From: Moorella humiferrea
GTDB lineage: Bacteria > Bacillota > DSM-521 > Neomoorellales > Neomoorellaceae
Assembly: GCF_039233145.1 (NCBI RefSeq)
Contig: NZ_CP136419.1
Coordinates: forward strand, 2,268,001 to 2,332,000
Direction of reading: 5' to 3'
Length of the DNA stretch: 64,000 nt
The position numbers and the translations under genes were made by a program. How positions within the stretch are numbered: position 1 is the first letter of the stretch; the number at the start of each line of letters is the position of its first letter. The notes beneath the pieces are model-generated. The model was not told the origin of the DNA. It saw nothing but the letters and a program-made list of their open reading frames with translations, and made no database searches. Shown here in pieces: positions 1 to 8,448 of this stretch.

Positions 1-942
1 GCCGGAAGTAGAAAAGATATACCCCCCTCCGGGGGCTACTTCCCGGAGCAATCGTTCCGCCGCCACCTTAATGGCCGCCGGCGTACCTGTGGTCAGGAGG
101 TTTAAGTCGAAATTGCCCATCAAGCACAGGCGCCCGCCGTATTGTTCCTTAACCATGCCGATATCCATACCGGCCCCCGGTTCCAGACCTTGAAGTCCGT
201 CCAGGGATAATGCGGCCAAATCGGGTAAAACTGCCTGCAGGTTGCCGTCGGAGTGGTAAAGGATCGGTACGCCCAGCGTTTTAATGGCTTCTACCTGACG
301 GCGTAAGAGGGGTAAAAAGATTTCCCGCCATAGCGCCGGACGAATATACGTCCCCCGATCATAGGCGATGTCGTCGCCGATAATGACGGCATGGGCTCCG
401 GCTTGTATGCAGAGGCGGGCCAGCTCCACGTTAAAATCAACAATCGCGGCGGCCAGATCAATGACGGCCTCTTCCCTGCCGGCCACAGCCAGAAGGAAAT
501 CCGTAAAAGCAAAGAGGTTGCCTGTGCCCTGGAAGGGCCCGTCAACAAAAGCGAAAACAAAAAAGTCGGTTTCTTCCCGCCATCGCCTTATGGGCAAGAG
601 ATCAAAAACATCGGCCGCGGGCAGGCGGTAGCCGGCAGCCTCGTGGGTTACAGCGATAGCGGGGGCCTGAACGGTGATTAATCCCCCCTGCTGCCTTAGA
701 CGTCGACCCCAGGCATCCCGGTAACATTCGTTTCCTTCGTCTTTAAGGGGCGCTTTGGGGGTCACAGCCACCAGATCCATGCCCAGTAGCTCCCGGGCGG
801 CCGCCTCTTCGAAAAAGCCGCCCGGTTCTTCCCGGCCCAGAAGGGCCGCCGCCAGCCCCGCACCCAGCTCGAATTCACCCGCCGGGACCCGATCGGATTG
901 TCCACGTGCCAGGGCCGCCCGTACCCGTTCAATGTGGTTCAT
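1..942 (-). CDS. UroD-family methyltransferase (partial, 3' end outside window)
   Basis: A frame open from an ATG at 942 to the window edge gives 314 residues starting MNHIERVRAALARG. GGAGG lies 9 nt before the ATG. The fold family is uroporphyrinogen decarboxylase/MtaA (PF01208): near the visible end sits GGGYIFSTSG, the family's glycine-rich C-terminal motif, preceded by a GNFDLNLL segment. It is the last visible gene of an operon with a corrinoid protein, a methyl-THF methyltransferase and a corrinoid activator, so it is more likely the substrate:corrinoid methyltransferase (methyltransferase I, as in acetogen O-demethylases) than a haem enzyme. The methyl donor, for example a methoxylated aromatic, is inferred and cannot be read from the sequence. 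Confidence 0.8.
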   Translation of the reverse strand, partial: MNHIERVRAALARGQSDRVPAGEFELGAGLAAALLGREEPGGFFEEAAARELLGMDLVAVTPKAPLKDEGNECYRDAWGRRLRQQGGLITVQAPAIAVTHEAAGYRLPAADVFDLLPIRRWREETDFFVFAFVDGPFQGTGNLFAFTDFLLAVAGREEAVIDLAAAIVDFNVELARLCIQAGAHAVIIGDDIAYDRGTYIRPALWREIFLPLLRRQVEAIKTLGVPILYHSDGNLQAVLPDLAALSLDGLQGLEPGAGMDIGMVKEQYGGRLCLMGNFDLNLLTTGTPAAIKVAAERLLREVAPGGGYIFSTSG

Positions 943-961
943 AACGAATCGCCTCCGACGG

Positions 962-2800
962 TTACGGTAAGAGTAGGGATTTCATAAATACGTCCTGGAA
1001 GGACGGCCGGGTCATGAGTTCAATATAGCCCACTTCCCGGGCTATTCTCTCCCCCCGCCGCCTTTCGGACATGGAGATGAGGGACAGCCTGGCACCCGTG
1101 CCGGCGGCGTTGCCCACCTGGCGGAAGGCGCGCAAAGGGAGTTTGGGGAACATACCGATGGCGACGGCACTCTCTACCTTGAGGTGGGTGCCGAAGGCCC
1201 CGGCGACGACAACCTCCTCCAGGTCTTCTACTGTAAGGCCCGCGGCCTCTAGCAGCAAAAGGGTGCCGCTGGCGATGGCCGCCTTAGCCAGCTGGATCTC
1301 GCCGATGTCCTTCTGGGTCACCACCACGTCGCCGTCGATGCCGGTCTCTTCCGCCGGCACCAGCAGGAATTCTGCCGGGCCGCCACCGGCGGGCCGCCTC
1401 ACCCGGGGATGTTTTAAATCCAGGCGGCCGCTGGCGTTAATGACGCCAGTACGGTAGAGCTCGGCCACAACGTCGAGGATGCCTGAGCCGCAGATACCTA
1501 AGGGCGGAGCCCCCCCGATGGTTTCATAGTACACCTCCCGGCCGTCGTCGCTTAACCTTACGGCAGCAATGGCGCCGGTTATGGCCCGCATTCCCTGGGT
1601 GATGTGGGCGCCTTCAAAGGCCGGGCCGGAAGCGCAAGAGCAGGAAAGCATCTTGCCGCCGTAGTTTAACACGATCTCCGTATTGGTGCCGATGTCCAGG
1701 CCCAGGGTCACTTTCTTTGCCGCATCGATGCGGCTACCCTGGATCATGGCCACGTGGTCGCCGCCGACAAAACCTGCTATTACCGGCGTTAAATAAATGT
1801 AGGCCCCCGGGCTGAGGTTCAATCCCAGGTGCCGAGCCCTGACTTCCACCGGCACAGTCAGGGCCGGAACGTAGGGCGCCCGGGCGAGCTGTTCCACCGG
1901 CAGGTGCAGCAGCAGATGGTGCATGGCCGTATTGCCCACGATAACGGCTTCTTCAATGTCCGTTACGGCCACACCTGCTTTTTCTACCAGGGTGGCGGCC
2001 AAGCGGTTCAACCCCTCAACAACCACTCCCTGGATGCGCCGGTACTCTTCTTCCCCTTCCATGGCATACCCCAGGCGGGCCATGACATCTTCGCCGTAGG
2101 CAATCTGGGGATTCATAATCCCGTCGGCGGCCAAGGTGGCCCCCGTTTCCAGATTTATAAGAAAACCGGCCACCTTGGTGGTCCCCAGATCGACGGCCAG
2201 GCCTAGGGGCGGCGGTGCCGGCCGGCCGAAATAGAGGTTAATCGCTTCCGACCCACGCAGCGTGACTACAGCGGTGCCATCGGTCGCCAGGGGTTCCGTG
2301 GCCGCCGCCAGTTCATAGTCTACAACCGGCCGTTCCACGCCGTATGTGCTTTCCAACTGCGCAGCCGCCTGCTGCCAAAGGGGCTGAGGATTATCTATGG
2401 TGGTCCGGGACAACGACAGGGCATATCTTTTCACCGGTGCTTCGGGAACGATGGTCACATCCAACCCTTCTACCTGAAGCTTTTGTACGCCGAGCATGGA
2501 TTCCGGCGGAATTTCTACCTTCAACGGCCCCAGAACCACCGCCTGGCAGGCCAAACGATATCCCTGTTCCAGCTGTTCCGGCTTCAAAAACCGCCTTTCT
2601 GCCGCCGTCGGTTCCCCGGCGTCGCCGGCGGCCACCCGCACCCGGCAGCGCCCGCAGAGACCCCTGCCGCCGCAGGGGGCAGTCAAGCCCCCGGCCCCCA
2701 GGGCCAGTCCCAGCTGCTGGGCCGCGGCCAGAATAGTCTGGCCTCTTTTTACCTGCGCGCGCCTTCCTACCGGTTGAAAATCAATTAACACTTCCTGCAT
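962..2800 (-). CDS. Corrinoid-reactivating protein (2Fe-2S ferredoxin plus ASKHA ATPase, DUF4445)
   Basis: 612 residues from an ATG at 2800, after a GGGGG ribosome site. A longer reading back to 2905 would run inside the upstream gene and is not needed. Residues 1-90 form a plant-type 2Fe-2S domain (CGGRGLCGRC, then a late Cys in RLACQAVV). The rest is the DUF4445 ASKHA ATPase with two phosphate-binding motifs, LAVDLGTTKVAGF and LGLDIGTNTEI. Proteins of this build (RACE) use ATP to drive one-electron reduction of Co(II) corrinoid back to Co(I) after accidental oxidation of methyltransferase corrinoid proteins. It overlaps the response-regulator gene by 20 nt, so translation is probably coupled. 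The partner is presumably the corrinoid protein at 7151-7780. Confidence 0.85.
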   Translation of the reverse strand: MQEVLIDFQPVGRRAQVKRGQTILAAAQQLGLALGAGGLTAPCGGRGLCGRCRVRVAAGDAGEPTAAERRFLKPEQLEQGYRLACQAVVLGPLKVEIPPESMLGVQKLQVEGLDVTIVPEAPVKRYALSLSRTTIDNPQPLWQQAAAQLESTYGVERPVVDYELAAATEPLATDGTAVVTLRGSEAINLYFGRPAPPPLGLAVDLGTTKVAGFLINLETGATLAADGIMNPQIAYGEDVMARLGYAMEGEEEYRRIQGVVVEGLNRLAATLVEKAGVAVTDIEEAVIVGNTAMHHLLLHLPVEQLARAPYVPALTVPVEVRARHLGLNLSPGAYIYLTPVIAGFVGGDHVAMIQGSRIDAAKKVTLGLDIGTNTEIVLNYGGKMLSCSCASGPAFEGAHITQGMRAITGAIAAVRLSDDGREVYYETIGGAPPLGICGSGILDVVAELYRTGVINASGRLDLKHPRVRRPAGGGPAEFLLVPAEETGIDGDVVVTQKDIGEIQLAKAAIASGTLLLLEAAGLTVEDLEEVVVAGAFGTHLKVESAVAIGMFPKLPLRAFRQVGNAAGTGARLSLISMSERRRGERIAREVGYIELMTRPSFQDVFMKSLLLP

Positions 2801-4424
2801 TTTTAGCACCCCCAATTTTACGGAACACGCCTGGCGTGTACCCTTCCTGTTTTTTAAAAACTTGGCCGAAATAGCGGGCGTCATGATAGCCAACGCGCTC
2901 GGCAATGGCCGCTACAGGCAGTTCAGAATTAAGCAGCAGCTCCTTGGCCGCTCCGAGGCGCACCCGGGTCAGGTAGTCGATGAAGTTCTGCCCCTTTACC
3001 TGTTTGAAGAGGCGGCTGAAATAGCAGGGGCTCAAATATACCTGCTGGGCCACTTCCTCCAAAGTGAGGTCCCGGTGGAAATTGGCCTCGATGAATCTGC
3101 AGGCTCGCTCGATGAGGACGGCATTGCGCCTTTCCCGACTGGATGCCACCTGATTAACCAAATCCACCAGGCGCTCCAAAATACGCCGGCGTACGTCCGC
3201 CAGGTTGTCCAGATGGAGAAATTCACCGCTGGCGGCCAGGGTGAGGTTGGAAACGATTTCGGCATCCGCCCCTGCCTCCAGGGCGGCATTGGTCGCCAGG
3301 GCCACCAGTTCCAAAATTTTCATTTTTATTAGAGAAGGACTCTCTTCTTTTATGGTAAGTTCCATTAAAATCCCACCGGCCAGCCGCTGCACCAATTCCC
3401 CATCGCCCATCCGGATGGCCTGTGCCAGTTCCTGTTCTGCCCGATCCGGCAGGAAACGTCTGGCCCGGGAGCGGGCGGCGACGTCGTCGGCGTGGATGAC
3501 CTGGTCGCCGCCATAAAGGAGGCGGTATTCGGCGGCGGCCGCCGCTTCGGCGTAGGAACGGGCGAGTTCGGTAATGTCGGCAACCGGACGGCCGATGCCG
3601 ACGGTTACCGTCGCCCCTGTTTCCCGGCGTACCCGACGGCAGATGGCTTCCCCCAGCGCCACGGCCTCCCGGCGCACATCGCCTTCCCCTGTCAGGCGGT
3701 CCAGGGGGAGAAGGACGGCAAATTCATCCCCGGACACCGGGGCCACCAAGGATCCGGGCCATACGGCCGCCTCTTTCTCAATGCTTTCTTTCACCCTTTG
3801 TTTTAACAGCTGACGTTCGATCTCCGCTCCATCCCGAGCAAGGTCGGCGAAATTATCTATATCCACCAGAATTGCCAGTCGCGGCAGGGAAGTAATGCCT
3901 AAAAAAAGGGCCCGGCTTTCCGCCTCGTTCGCCGTTATATTGCCATTAAGCAGATCCATTATGAATCCTAGGCGAATCAGGGGTTTCATTTCCTCCAAGG
4001 CCTCTTTGAGGCGAGCCGTCTCCTGCCGGCGCCGGCGGGCGGCGAGAATATCGGCAGCAAGTTCATCTAAAAGCTTTATCATTTCTTCCCCGTCCACCGG
4101 CTTTAATAAATATTTGGAAGCGCCCAGGGACACTGCTTCCCTGGCGTAGTCGAACTCCCCGTAAGCGGATACGAAAACCAATCTGGACTCCGGTAGCAGG
4201 GCGCGGATCTTCCTTCCGGCGGCCAGGCCGTCCATACCGGGCATTTTGATGTCTAGGAAGACGACATCCGGTTTTAAAGCGTCCGCCAGCTCTACGGCCT
4301 CCAGCCCGTTGCCGGCTTCCGCCGCCACCTGGTAGTGGGGACGTTCCCTGGAGAGGATAAAGCGCAGTGCCTGGCGTTCCAACGGTTCATCGTCGACAAG
4401 GAGGATTTTCAACGTCGCTGCCAA
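2781..4424 (-). CDS. YesN-type response regulator (REC, degenerate GGDEF-like region, AraC HTH)
   Basis: 547 residues from a TTG at 4424, 7 nt after GGAGG. An apparent N-terminal extension upstream would lie within the kinase gene and has no receiver character. Domains: receiver at about 3-125 (ILLVDDEP, phosphoacceptor Asp in VVFLDIKMPG, Lys in LLKPVDG); a middle region with SGDEF, a degenerate GGDEF-like block seen in YesN proteins; and a C-terminal AraC double helix-turn-helix (EVAQQVYLSPCYFSRLFKQ, then VAERVGYHDARYF). It starts 28 nt after the sensor kinase, so the two form a two-component pair that likely controls this methyltransferase operon. The DNA target is not identified. Confidence 0.85.
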   Translation of the reverse strand: MAATLKILLVDDEPLERQALRFILSRERPHYQVAAEAGNGLEAVELADALKPDVVFLDIKMPGMDGLAAGRKIRALLPESRLVFVSAYGEFDYAREAVSLGASKYLLKPVDGEEMIKLLDELAADILAARRRRQETARLKEALEEMKPLIRLGFIMDLLNGNITANEAESRALFLGITSLPRLAILVDIDNFADLARDGAEIERQLLKQRVKESIEKEAAVWPGSLVAPVSGDEFAVLLPLDRLTGEGDVRREAVALGEAICRRVRRETGATVTVGIGRPVADITELARSYAEAAAAAEYRLLYGGDQVIHADDVAARSRARRFLPDRAEQELAQAIRMGDGELVQRLAGGILMELTIKEESPSLIKMKILELVALATNAALEAGADAEIVSNLTLAASGEFLHLDNLADVRRRILERLVDLVNQVASSRERRNAVLIERACRFIEANFHRDLTLEEVAQQVYLSPCYFSRLFKQVKGQNFIDYLTRVRLGAAKELLLNSELPVAAIAERVGYHDARYFGQVFKKQEGYTPGVFRKIGGAKNAGSVN

Positions 4425-4452
4425 AACCGGGCCTCCTTCACAAATACGTGGG

Positions 4453-6273
4453 TTATTCTTTAGTATAAGGAAAAGTAAGCTGGATGCAAGTCCCTTTTCC
4501 CGGCGCGCCATTGACGTCCAGGGCGCAGTTACTACCGAACTGATGCTGCAGGCGGCGGTAGACGTTGACGATCCCCAGCCCGCTGACCTGTCCCTTGCCG
4601 CCGCCGCGTACCTGGAGGTCAAAAATGGCCCGCTGTACCTCGGGTGGAATGCCGACGCCGTCGTCCTTTATTTCAATATGGACCTGGTCTCCAACACGGC
4701 AGCCGGAGATTATAACCGTACCACCCGTCTCCTTGGGTTCCAAGCCGTGGATGACAGCGTTTTCCACCAGAGGCTGCAGGATCATGCAGGGGACCCTGGC
4801 GTCCAGCACCTCATCCCCTACAAGGATCTGGCCCCGGATCCTGTCCGGGAAGCGCGTTTCCTGGATAAAAAGATAGTCGCGGACGGCAGCCACCTCTTCG
4901 GCCAGGGTTACCGTTTCTTTCACCTGGTAGAGGCTGTAGCGCATCAGGCGAGCCAGAGAACGCACAACCCTTTCCGTAGCCGCCGCCCCTTCAAAAAGGG
5001 CCAGGCGGGCAACGGTATTTAAAGAGTTGAACAGGAAATGGGGGTTGACCTGGGACTGAAGGACTTTCAGCTCGGCGTCCTTTAAGGCCTGCTCCAACTG
5101 GTGCTGCCTTTTCAGGAAATGGACAAAACTGGCGCGCTGCTCCTCCAGTTCTTTATTGGCCAGTAAAACGGCGTTGAGCTTAATTATCTGCCCGGCCACA
5201 AAGGACAGAAGGCCGCATACGGCTTCAAGATCTTTTATATCCAGGACCGGTACCGCCGTCCGCAATTCTTCGGTGGCCGGGTCGCCTGCCAAAAGGCAGT
5301 GGCCGCAGAGGACGGCGCCTACGGTACCGTCTTCATTGGCCAGGGGGTAAGATATTTCTATCAAGCCGGCGTGACAGCGGTAAATAAAGGCTTCTTTGAA
5401 ATTGCCGGGCAGGGTGGTGACGTCCACGTCTTTCGCCGGGCAATCCTGGAGCAGATGACAGTGTGAAGAGCACTCCAGGAAGCCTCCCAGGGGTGTCAGG
5501 GGGCTGCCGGAGGAATCAACCATCACCAGATGCAGACCGGTCATACGGTTAAAGGCACGCTGCAGGTCTTCCAGGGATCCTTCCCTGAAAAATAAATCCA
5601 GGGTCGCCGGAGCCAGGACCGCCCGGCGCTCCCGCCCGGTGCCGATGAGATCTTTGATTAGCTGCACGGCGGTGGTGGCATCAGGGGCATAGCCGTCGGC
5701 ACCCATCCTGGCGGCGATGGTTTCATTGAGGGGCGTGCCTCCAACCACTACTTTTACTTTGTCCCGCCAGCCGGCCTCTTTGAGGGCGGCAATGGTTTCG
5801 CCCATGGCGCCCCGGGTAGAAGAAAGGAGGGCCGACAGGCACAGCACATCCGGCCGGTATTTAATCACGGCTTCCACAAAGGTGCTGGGAGCCACGTTAA
5901 CACCCAGATCGATTACTTCAAAGCCGGAGGCTTCCAACATTATTCCCAGCAAATTTTTACCGATGTCGTGGATATCCCCCTGAACGGTGCCGATAACGGC
6001 CCGTCCTACCGGCCGCACCTGGCCGGCGACCATGAAGGGCTTAAGTTCTTTCAAACCGGTATGCATGGCCCTGGCGGTGATAATCAGGTCGGTGACGTAA
6101 ATCTCATTGCGTTCGAATCTTTCCCCCACCACATCCATGGCGGCCACGAAGCCGTCGGATATGATGCGCGCCGGATCGACTCCGGCGGCCAGGGCCTTTT
6201 TTACTTCTTCCCGCACCTGGACGGCGTTACCGTTGATTATGGCCTGGATTAGATTTTCCAGGGAAAAAGGCAT
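4453..6273 (-). CDS. Hybrid sensor kinase: corrinoid-binding domain, PocR domain, LytS/YesM histidine kinase
   Basis: 606 residues. Residues 1-212 are a complete methyltransferase-type corrinoid protein, clearly paralogous to the one at 7151-7780. They include the four-helix cap and the B12 motif GDIHDIGKNLL, with His102 as the expected lower cobalt ligand. Residues about 222-375 are a PocR sensory domain with Cys268, Cys272, Cys278, Cys300 and a CGHC (323-326). A coiled linker (375-405) leads to the LytS/YesM kinase motif QSQVNPHFLFNSLN (phosphoacceptor His412), then a HATPase with N box VENAVIHG and DDGVGIPPE. No membrane segment is visible, so it should sense a cytoplasmic signal, plausibly methyl-corrinoid or corrinoid redox state plus a small ligand in PocR. 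GGAGG precedes the ATG. Confidence 0.88.
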   Translation of the reverse strand: MPFSLENLIQAIINGNAVQVREEVKKALAAGVDPARIISDGFVAAMDVVGERFERNEIYVTDLIITARAMHTGLKELKPFMVAGQVRPVGRAVIGTVQGDIHDIGKNLLGIMLEASGFEVIDLGVNVAPSTFVEAVIKYRPDVLCLSALLSSTRGAMGETIAALKEAGWRDKVKVVVGGTPLNETIAARMGADGYAPDATTAVQLIKDLIGTGRERRAVLAPATLDLFFREGSLEDLQRAFNRMTGLHLVMVDSSGSPLTPLGGFLECSSHCHLLQDCPAKDVDVTTLPGNFKEAFIYRCHAGLIEISYPLANEDGTVGAVLCGHCLLAGDPATEELRTAVPVLDIKDLEAVCGLLSFVAGQIIKLNAVLLANKELEEQRASFVHFLKRQHQLEQALKDAELKVLQSQVNPHFLFNSLNTVARLALFEGAAATERVVRSLARLMRYSLYQVKETVTLAEEVAAVRDYLFIQETRFPDRIRGQILVGDEVLDARVPCMILQPLVENAVIHGLEPKETGGTVIISGCRVGDQVHIEIKDDGVGIPPEVQRAIFDLQVRGGGKGQVSGLGIVNVYRRLQHQFGSNCALDVNGAPGKGTCIQLTFPYTKE

Positions 6274-6287
6274 CTTTTTCCTCCTAA

Positions 6288-6324
6288 TAAAAACGACCGC
6301 GGCAGGGGTTTCCCCTGCCTGCGG
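6288..6324 (-). terminator. Intrinsic terminator or attenuator inside the methyltransferase operon
   Basis: A 12-bp stem with one bulged base (arms 6297-6308 and 6312-6324, loop of three T) is followed on the minus strand by TCGTTTTTATT. It sits between the methyl-THF methyltransferase stop and the kinase ribosome site, so it probably lowers transcription into the sensor, regulator and activator genes relative to the two methyl-transfer genes. Confidence 0.75.
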
Positions 6325-6341
6325 CCGGTTTTTATCATGTT

Positions 6342-7139
6342 TTATGCTTTAATCCTGCCGGCACGGGCGGCGGCAATGTATTCCAAACAGTATTCGTCCT
6401 GTCCGGCCAGGGCCATGGCTGCCTTTAAAAGGCCCATCAACTGCCCGTCCAGGGGATCGAGGATAAAGGCATCCATCCCCTTGGTCAGGCACATTACCAT
6501 AAAGGCCCGGTTTAACAGGCGCCGCTCCGGCAGACCGTAAGAAACGTTGGAAAGGCCGCAGATGGTATGAACCTTAGGATACTTTTCCTTTAACGCCGCT
6601 ACCGCGTCCAGTGCTTCCACTCCGTACCGGCTATTAACTCCCAGAGGCTTGATCAGGGGATCAAGATAGATATCGTCCTCGGGTATCCCGGCCTCCAGGA
6701 GCCCCGGTACCAATTTGTCAGCAACCCGCAGACGGTCTTCTACCGTTTCCGGCATGCCGCCGTCGTCCATGCAGAGGGCGATAATTTTTGCTTTATATTT
6801 CTGCACCAGGGGCAAAACTTCCTGCCAGCGATCCTTCTCCGCCGTGATGGAATTGATCATGGCCTGCCCCTTATGAACGGCCAGACCGGCAGCCAGGGCT
6901 CCGGCACTGGGACTGTCGATGCATAAGGGGACGTCTACGACTTCCTGGACGCTCGTAACCAGCCAGGTCATCACCTTTTCTTCTTCGCCGATGCTTGTCC
7001 CGCAGTTGACGTCGATAATATGGGCTCCAGCCTCGACCTGCTTTCTGGCCAGGTCCTGGATGTATTCCGTATTACGCTCGGCAATGGCCTGGGCAACGGC
7101 CTTGCGGCTGGAATTTATAAGCTCGCCGACTACCAGCAT
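6342..7139 (-). CDS. Methyltetrahydrofolate:corrinoid protein methyltransferase (MtvA/AcsE type)
   Basis: 265 residues with the pterin-binding TIM barrel of the DHPS/MeTr family: GELINSSRKAV at the N-terminus, GAHIIDVNCGTS, CIDSPSAGAL, INSITAEKDR and CGLSNVSYGLP. The family moves a methyl group between a corrinoid protein and tetrahydrofolate. The length and motifs fit AcsE, but the neighbours (corrinoid protein 11 nt upstream, UroD methyltransferase and activator downstream) fit methyltransferase II of an O-demethylase system. There, methyl groups taken from a substrate onto the corrinoid protein are delivered to tetrahydrofolate and enter the Wood-Ljungdahl pathway. The direction of transfer is inferred from context. 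Confidence 0.85.
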   Translation of the reverse strand: MLVVGELINSSRKAVAQAIAERNTEYIQDLARKQVEAGAHIIDVNCGTSIGEEEKVMTWLVTSVQEVVDVPLCIDSPSAGALAAGLAVHKGQAMINSITAEKDRWQEVLPLVQKYKAKIIALCMDDGGMPETVEDRLRVADKLVPGLLEAGIPEDDIYLDPLIKPLGVNSRYGVEALDAVAALKEKYPKVHTICGLSNVSYGLPERRLLNRAFMVMCLTKGMDAFILDPLDGQLMGLLKAAMALAGQDEYCLEYIAAARAGRIKA

Positions 7140-7150
7140 CCCCCAGCCTC

Positions 7151-7780
7151 CTATGACGCCAGCAACTGGCGGGCGAGGTCTACGGCGGAGGCGGCATCGG
7201 GCGCGTAACCATCGGCTCCGATTTCATCGGCAAATTTCTGGGTTACCGGCGCGCCGCCGACCATGATCTTGATCTTATCGCGGTAAGCCGCCAGACCCTC
7301 GACAGTCTTCTTCATTTGCATCATGGTCGAGGTCAAAAGGGCAGATATGCCGACCAATTGGGGTTTGTGCTCTTCCACCGCCTGGACGAACTTTTCTACG
7401 GGCACGTCGATACCCAAATCGATTACTTTAAAACCGGCACCTTCCATCATCATGATGACCAGGTTCTTGCCGATGTCGTGAAGGTCGCCTTTAACCGTTC
7501 CGATGACCATTGTACCCTTTTCTTCCAGGGCGTCACCGGTGAGGAGGGGTTTGACTACGTCCATACCGGCGTGCATGGCCCGGGCCGCCACCAAAACTTC
7601 GGGAACGTAAACTTCATTGTTTTTAAACTTGACGCCGATGACGTTCATGGCGGCAATGAGGCCGTCGTTGATTATGGTAGTGGGGGCGATGCCTTCATCC
7701 AGGGCCTTCTGGGTAAGCTCCCTGACCTTGTTGGCATTACCGGCCATCAGGGCTTCCTTGATTTCCTCCAGGACTGCCAC
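7151..7780 (-). CDS. Methyltransferase corrinoid protein (MtvC/MtgC type)
   Basis: 209 residues, the usual family length. The start is GTG at 7780 behind AGGAGG. Residues 1-85 are the helical cap; residues 90-205 are the Rossmann B12-binding domain with GDLHDIGKNL, where His101 is the expected lower cobalt ligand. It carries the methyl group between the UroD-family enzyme and the methyl-THF methyltransferase. It is the first gene of the operon. The AT-rich 105 bp before it hold a weak sigma-A-like pair (TTCGTC, 17 nt, TATAAA on the minus strand). Its closest visible relative is the N-terminal domain of the sensor kinase in the same operon. Confidence 0.9.
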   Translation of the reverse strand: MAVLEEIKEALMAGNANKVRELTQKALDEGIAPTTIINDGLIAAMNVIGVKFKNNEVYVPEVLVAARAMHAGMDVVKPLLTGDALEEKGTMVIGTVKGDLHDIGKNLVIMMMEGAGFKVIDLGIDVPVEKFVQAVEEHKPQLVGISALLTSTMMQMKKTVEGLAAYRDKIKIMVGGAPVTQKFADEIGADGYAPDAASAVDLARQLLAS

Positions 7781-7885
7781 TTCGCCTTGCCTCCTTAAAA
7801 TTCAATTTGCTTTATAATTTAAGTTTATTTTAAGACGAATTACGCGGCAAGGCTAAATTATTGCCAAAGGTTTATTATCTTGTCA

Positions 7886-8437
7886 TTACACACGGCGATA
7901 CTCCGCCCGGCCGATGGCATATAAGTCGTTGCCCAGGGTGTCGATGCCCACAATCACCGGAAAGTCCTCCACTTCCAGGCGATATATGGCCTCCGGCCCC
8001 AGGTCTTCGTAAGCCACAACTTCGGCCTTCTTGATATGCCGGGCCATAAGGACCCCAGCTCCTCCTATCGCCAAAAAGTATACGGCCCCGGCTTCCTGCA
8101 TGGCCTTGATTACTTCCGGGCTGCGGCCGCCCTTGCCGATCATTCCCCTAAGACCCTTTTCCCTGATGAGCAGCGGCGCATAGGGGTCCATGCGCCCGCT
8201 GGTGGTGGGCCCCGCCGAACCGATCACTTTGCCGGGCCGGGCCGGACAGGGCCCGACGTAATAGATAATCTGGTCGCGGAGATCCACGGGCAGCTCCCCG
8301 CCGGCCCGCAGTGTTTCCACCATGCGCTTATGGGCGGCATCCCGCCCGGTGTAAATGATGCCGCTGATTAAAACCTGATCCCCGGCCTTTAAGCTTCGGA
8401 CCGTAGCTTCATCCAGGGGTGTCGTTATCTTAAGCAC
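7886..8437 (-). CDS. Class I fumarate hydratase, beta (C-terminal) subunit
   Basis: 183 residues from a GTG at 8437, which AGGAGG precedes; a longer N-terminal reading would overlap the alpha-subunit gene. Family motifs include ISGIIYTGRDAAHKRM, YVGPCPARPGKVIGSAGPTTSGRMD and GKGGRS. With the alpha subunit it forms the oxygen-sensitive 4Fe-4S hydratase that interconverts fumarate and malate. L(+)-tartrate dehydratase has the same architecture and cannot be excluded from sequence alone, but adjacency to aspartate ammonia-lyase, which makes fumarate, favours fumarase. Beta follows alpha after 11 nt. Confidence 0.85.
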   Translation of the reverse strand: MLKITTPLDEATVRSLKAGDQVLISGIIYTGRDAAHKRMVETLRAGGELPVDLRDQIIYYVGPCPARPGKVIGSAGPTTSGRMDPYAPLLIREKGLRGMIGKGGRSPEVIKAMQEAGAVYFLAIGGAGVLMARHIKKAEVVAYEDLGPEAIYRLEVEDFPVIVGIDTLGNDLYAIGRAEYRRV

Positions 8438-8448
8438 GGGCCTACCTC

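Noticed and set aside
7781-7885. Sigma-54 promoter for the methyltransferase operon
   Set aside because: TGGCAATAATTTAGCC on the minus strand has the GG element but lacks TTGC at -12, and the operon's regulator is not a sigma-54 activator.
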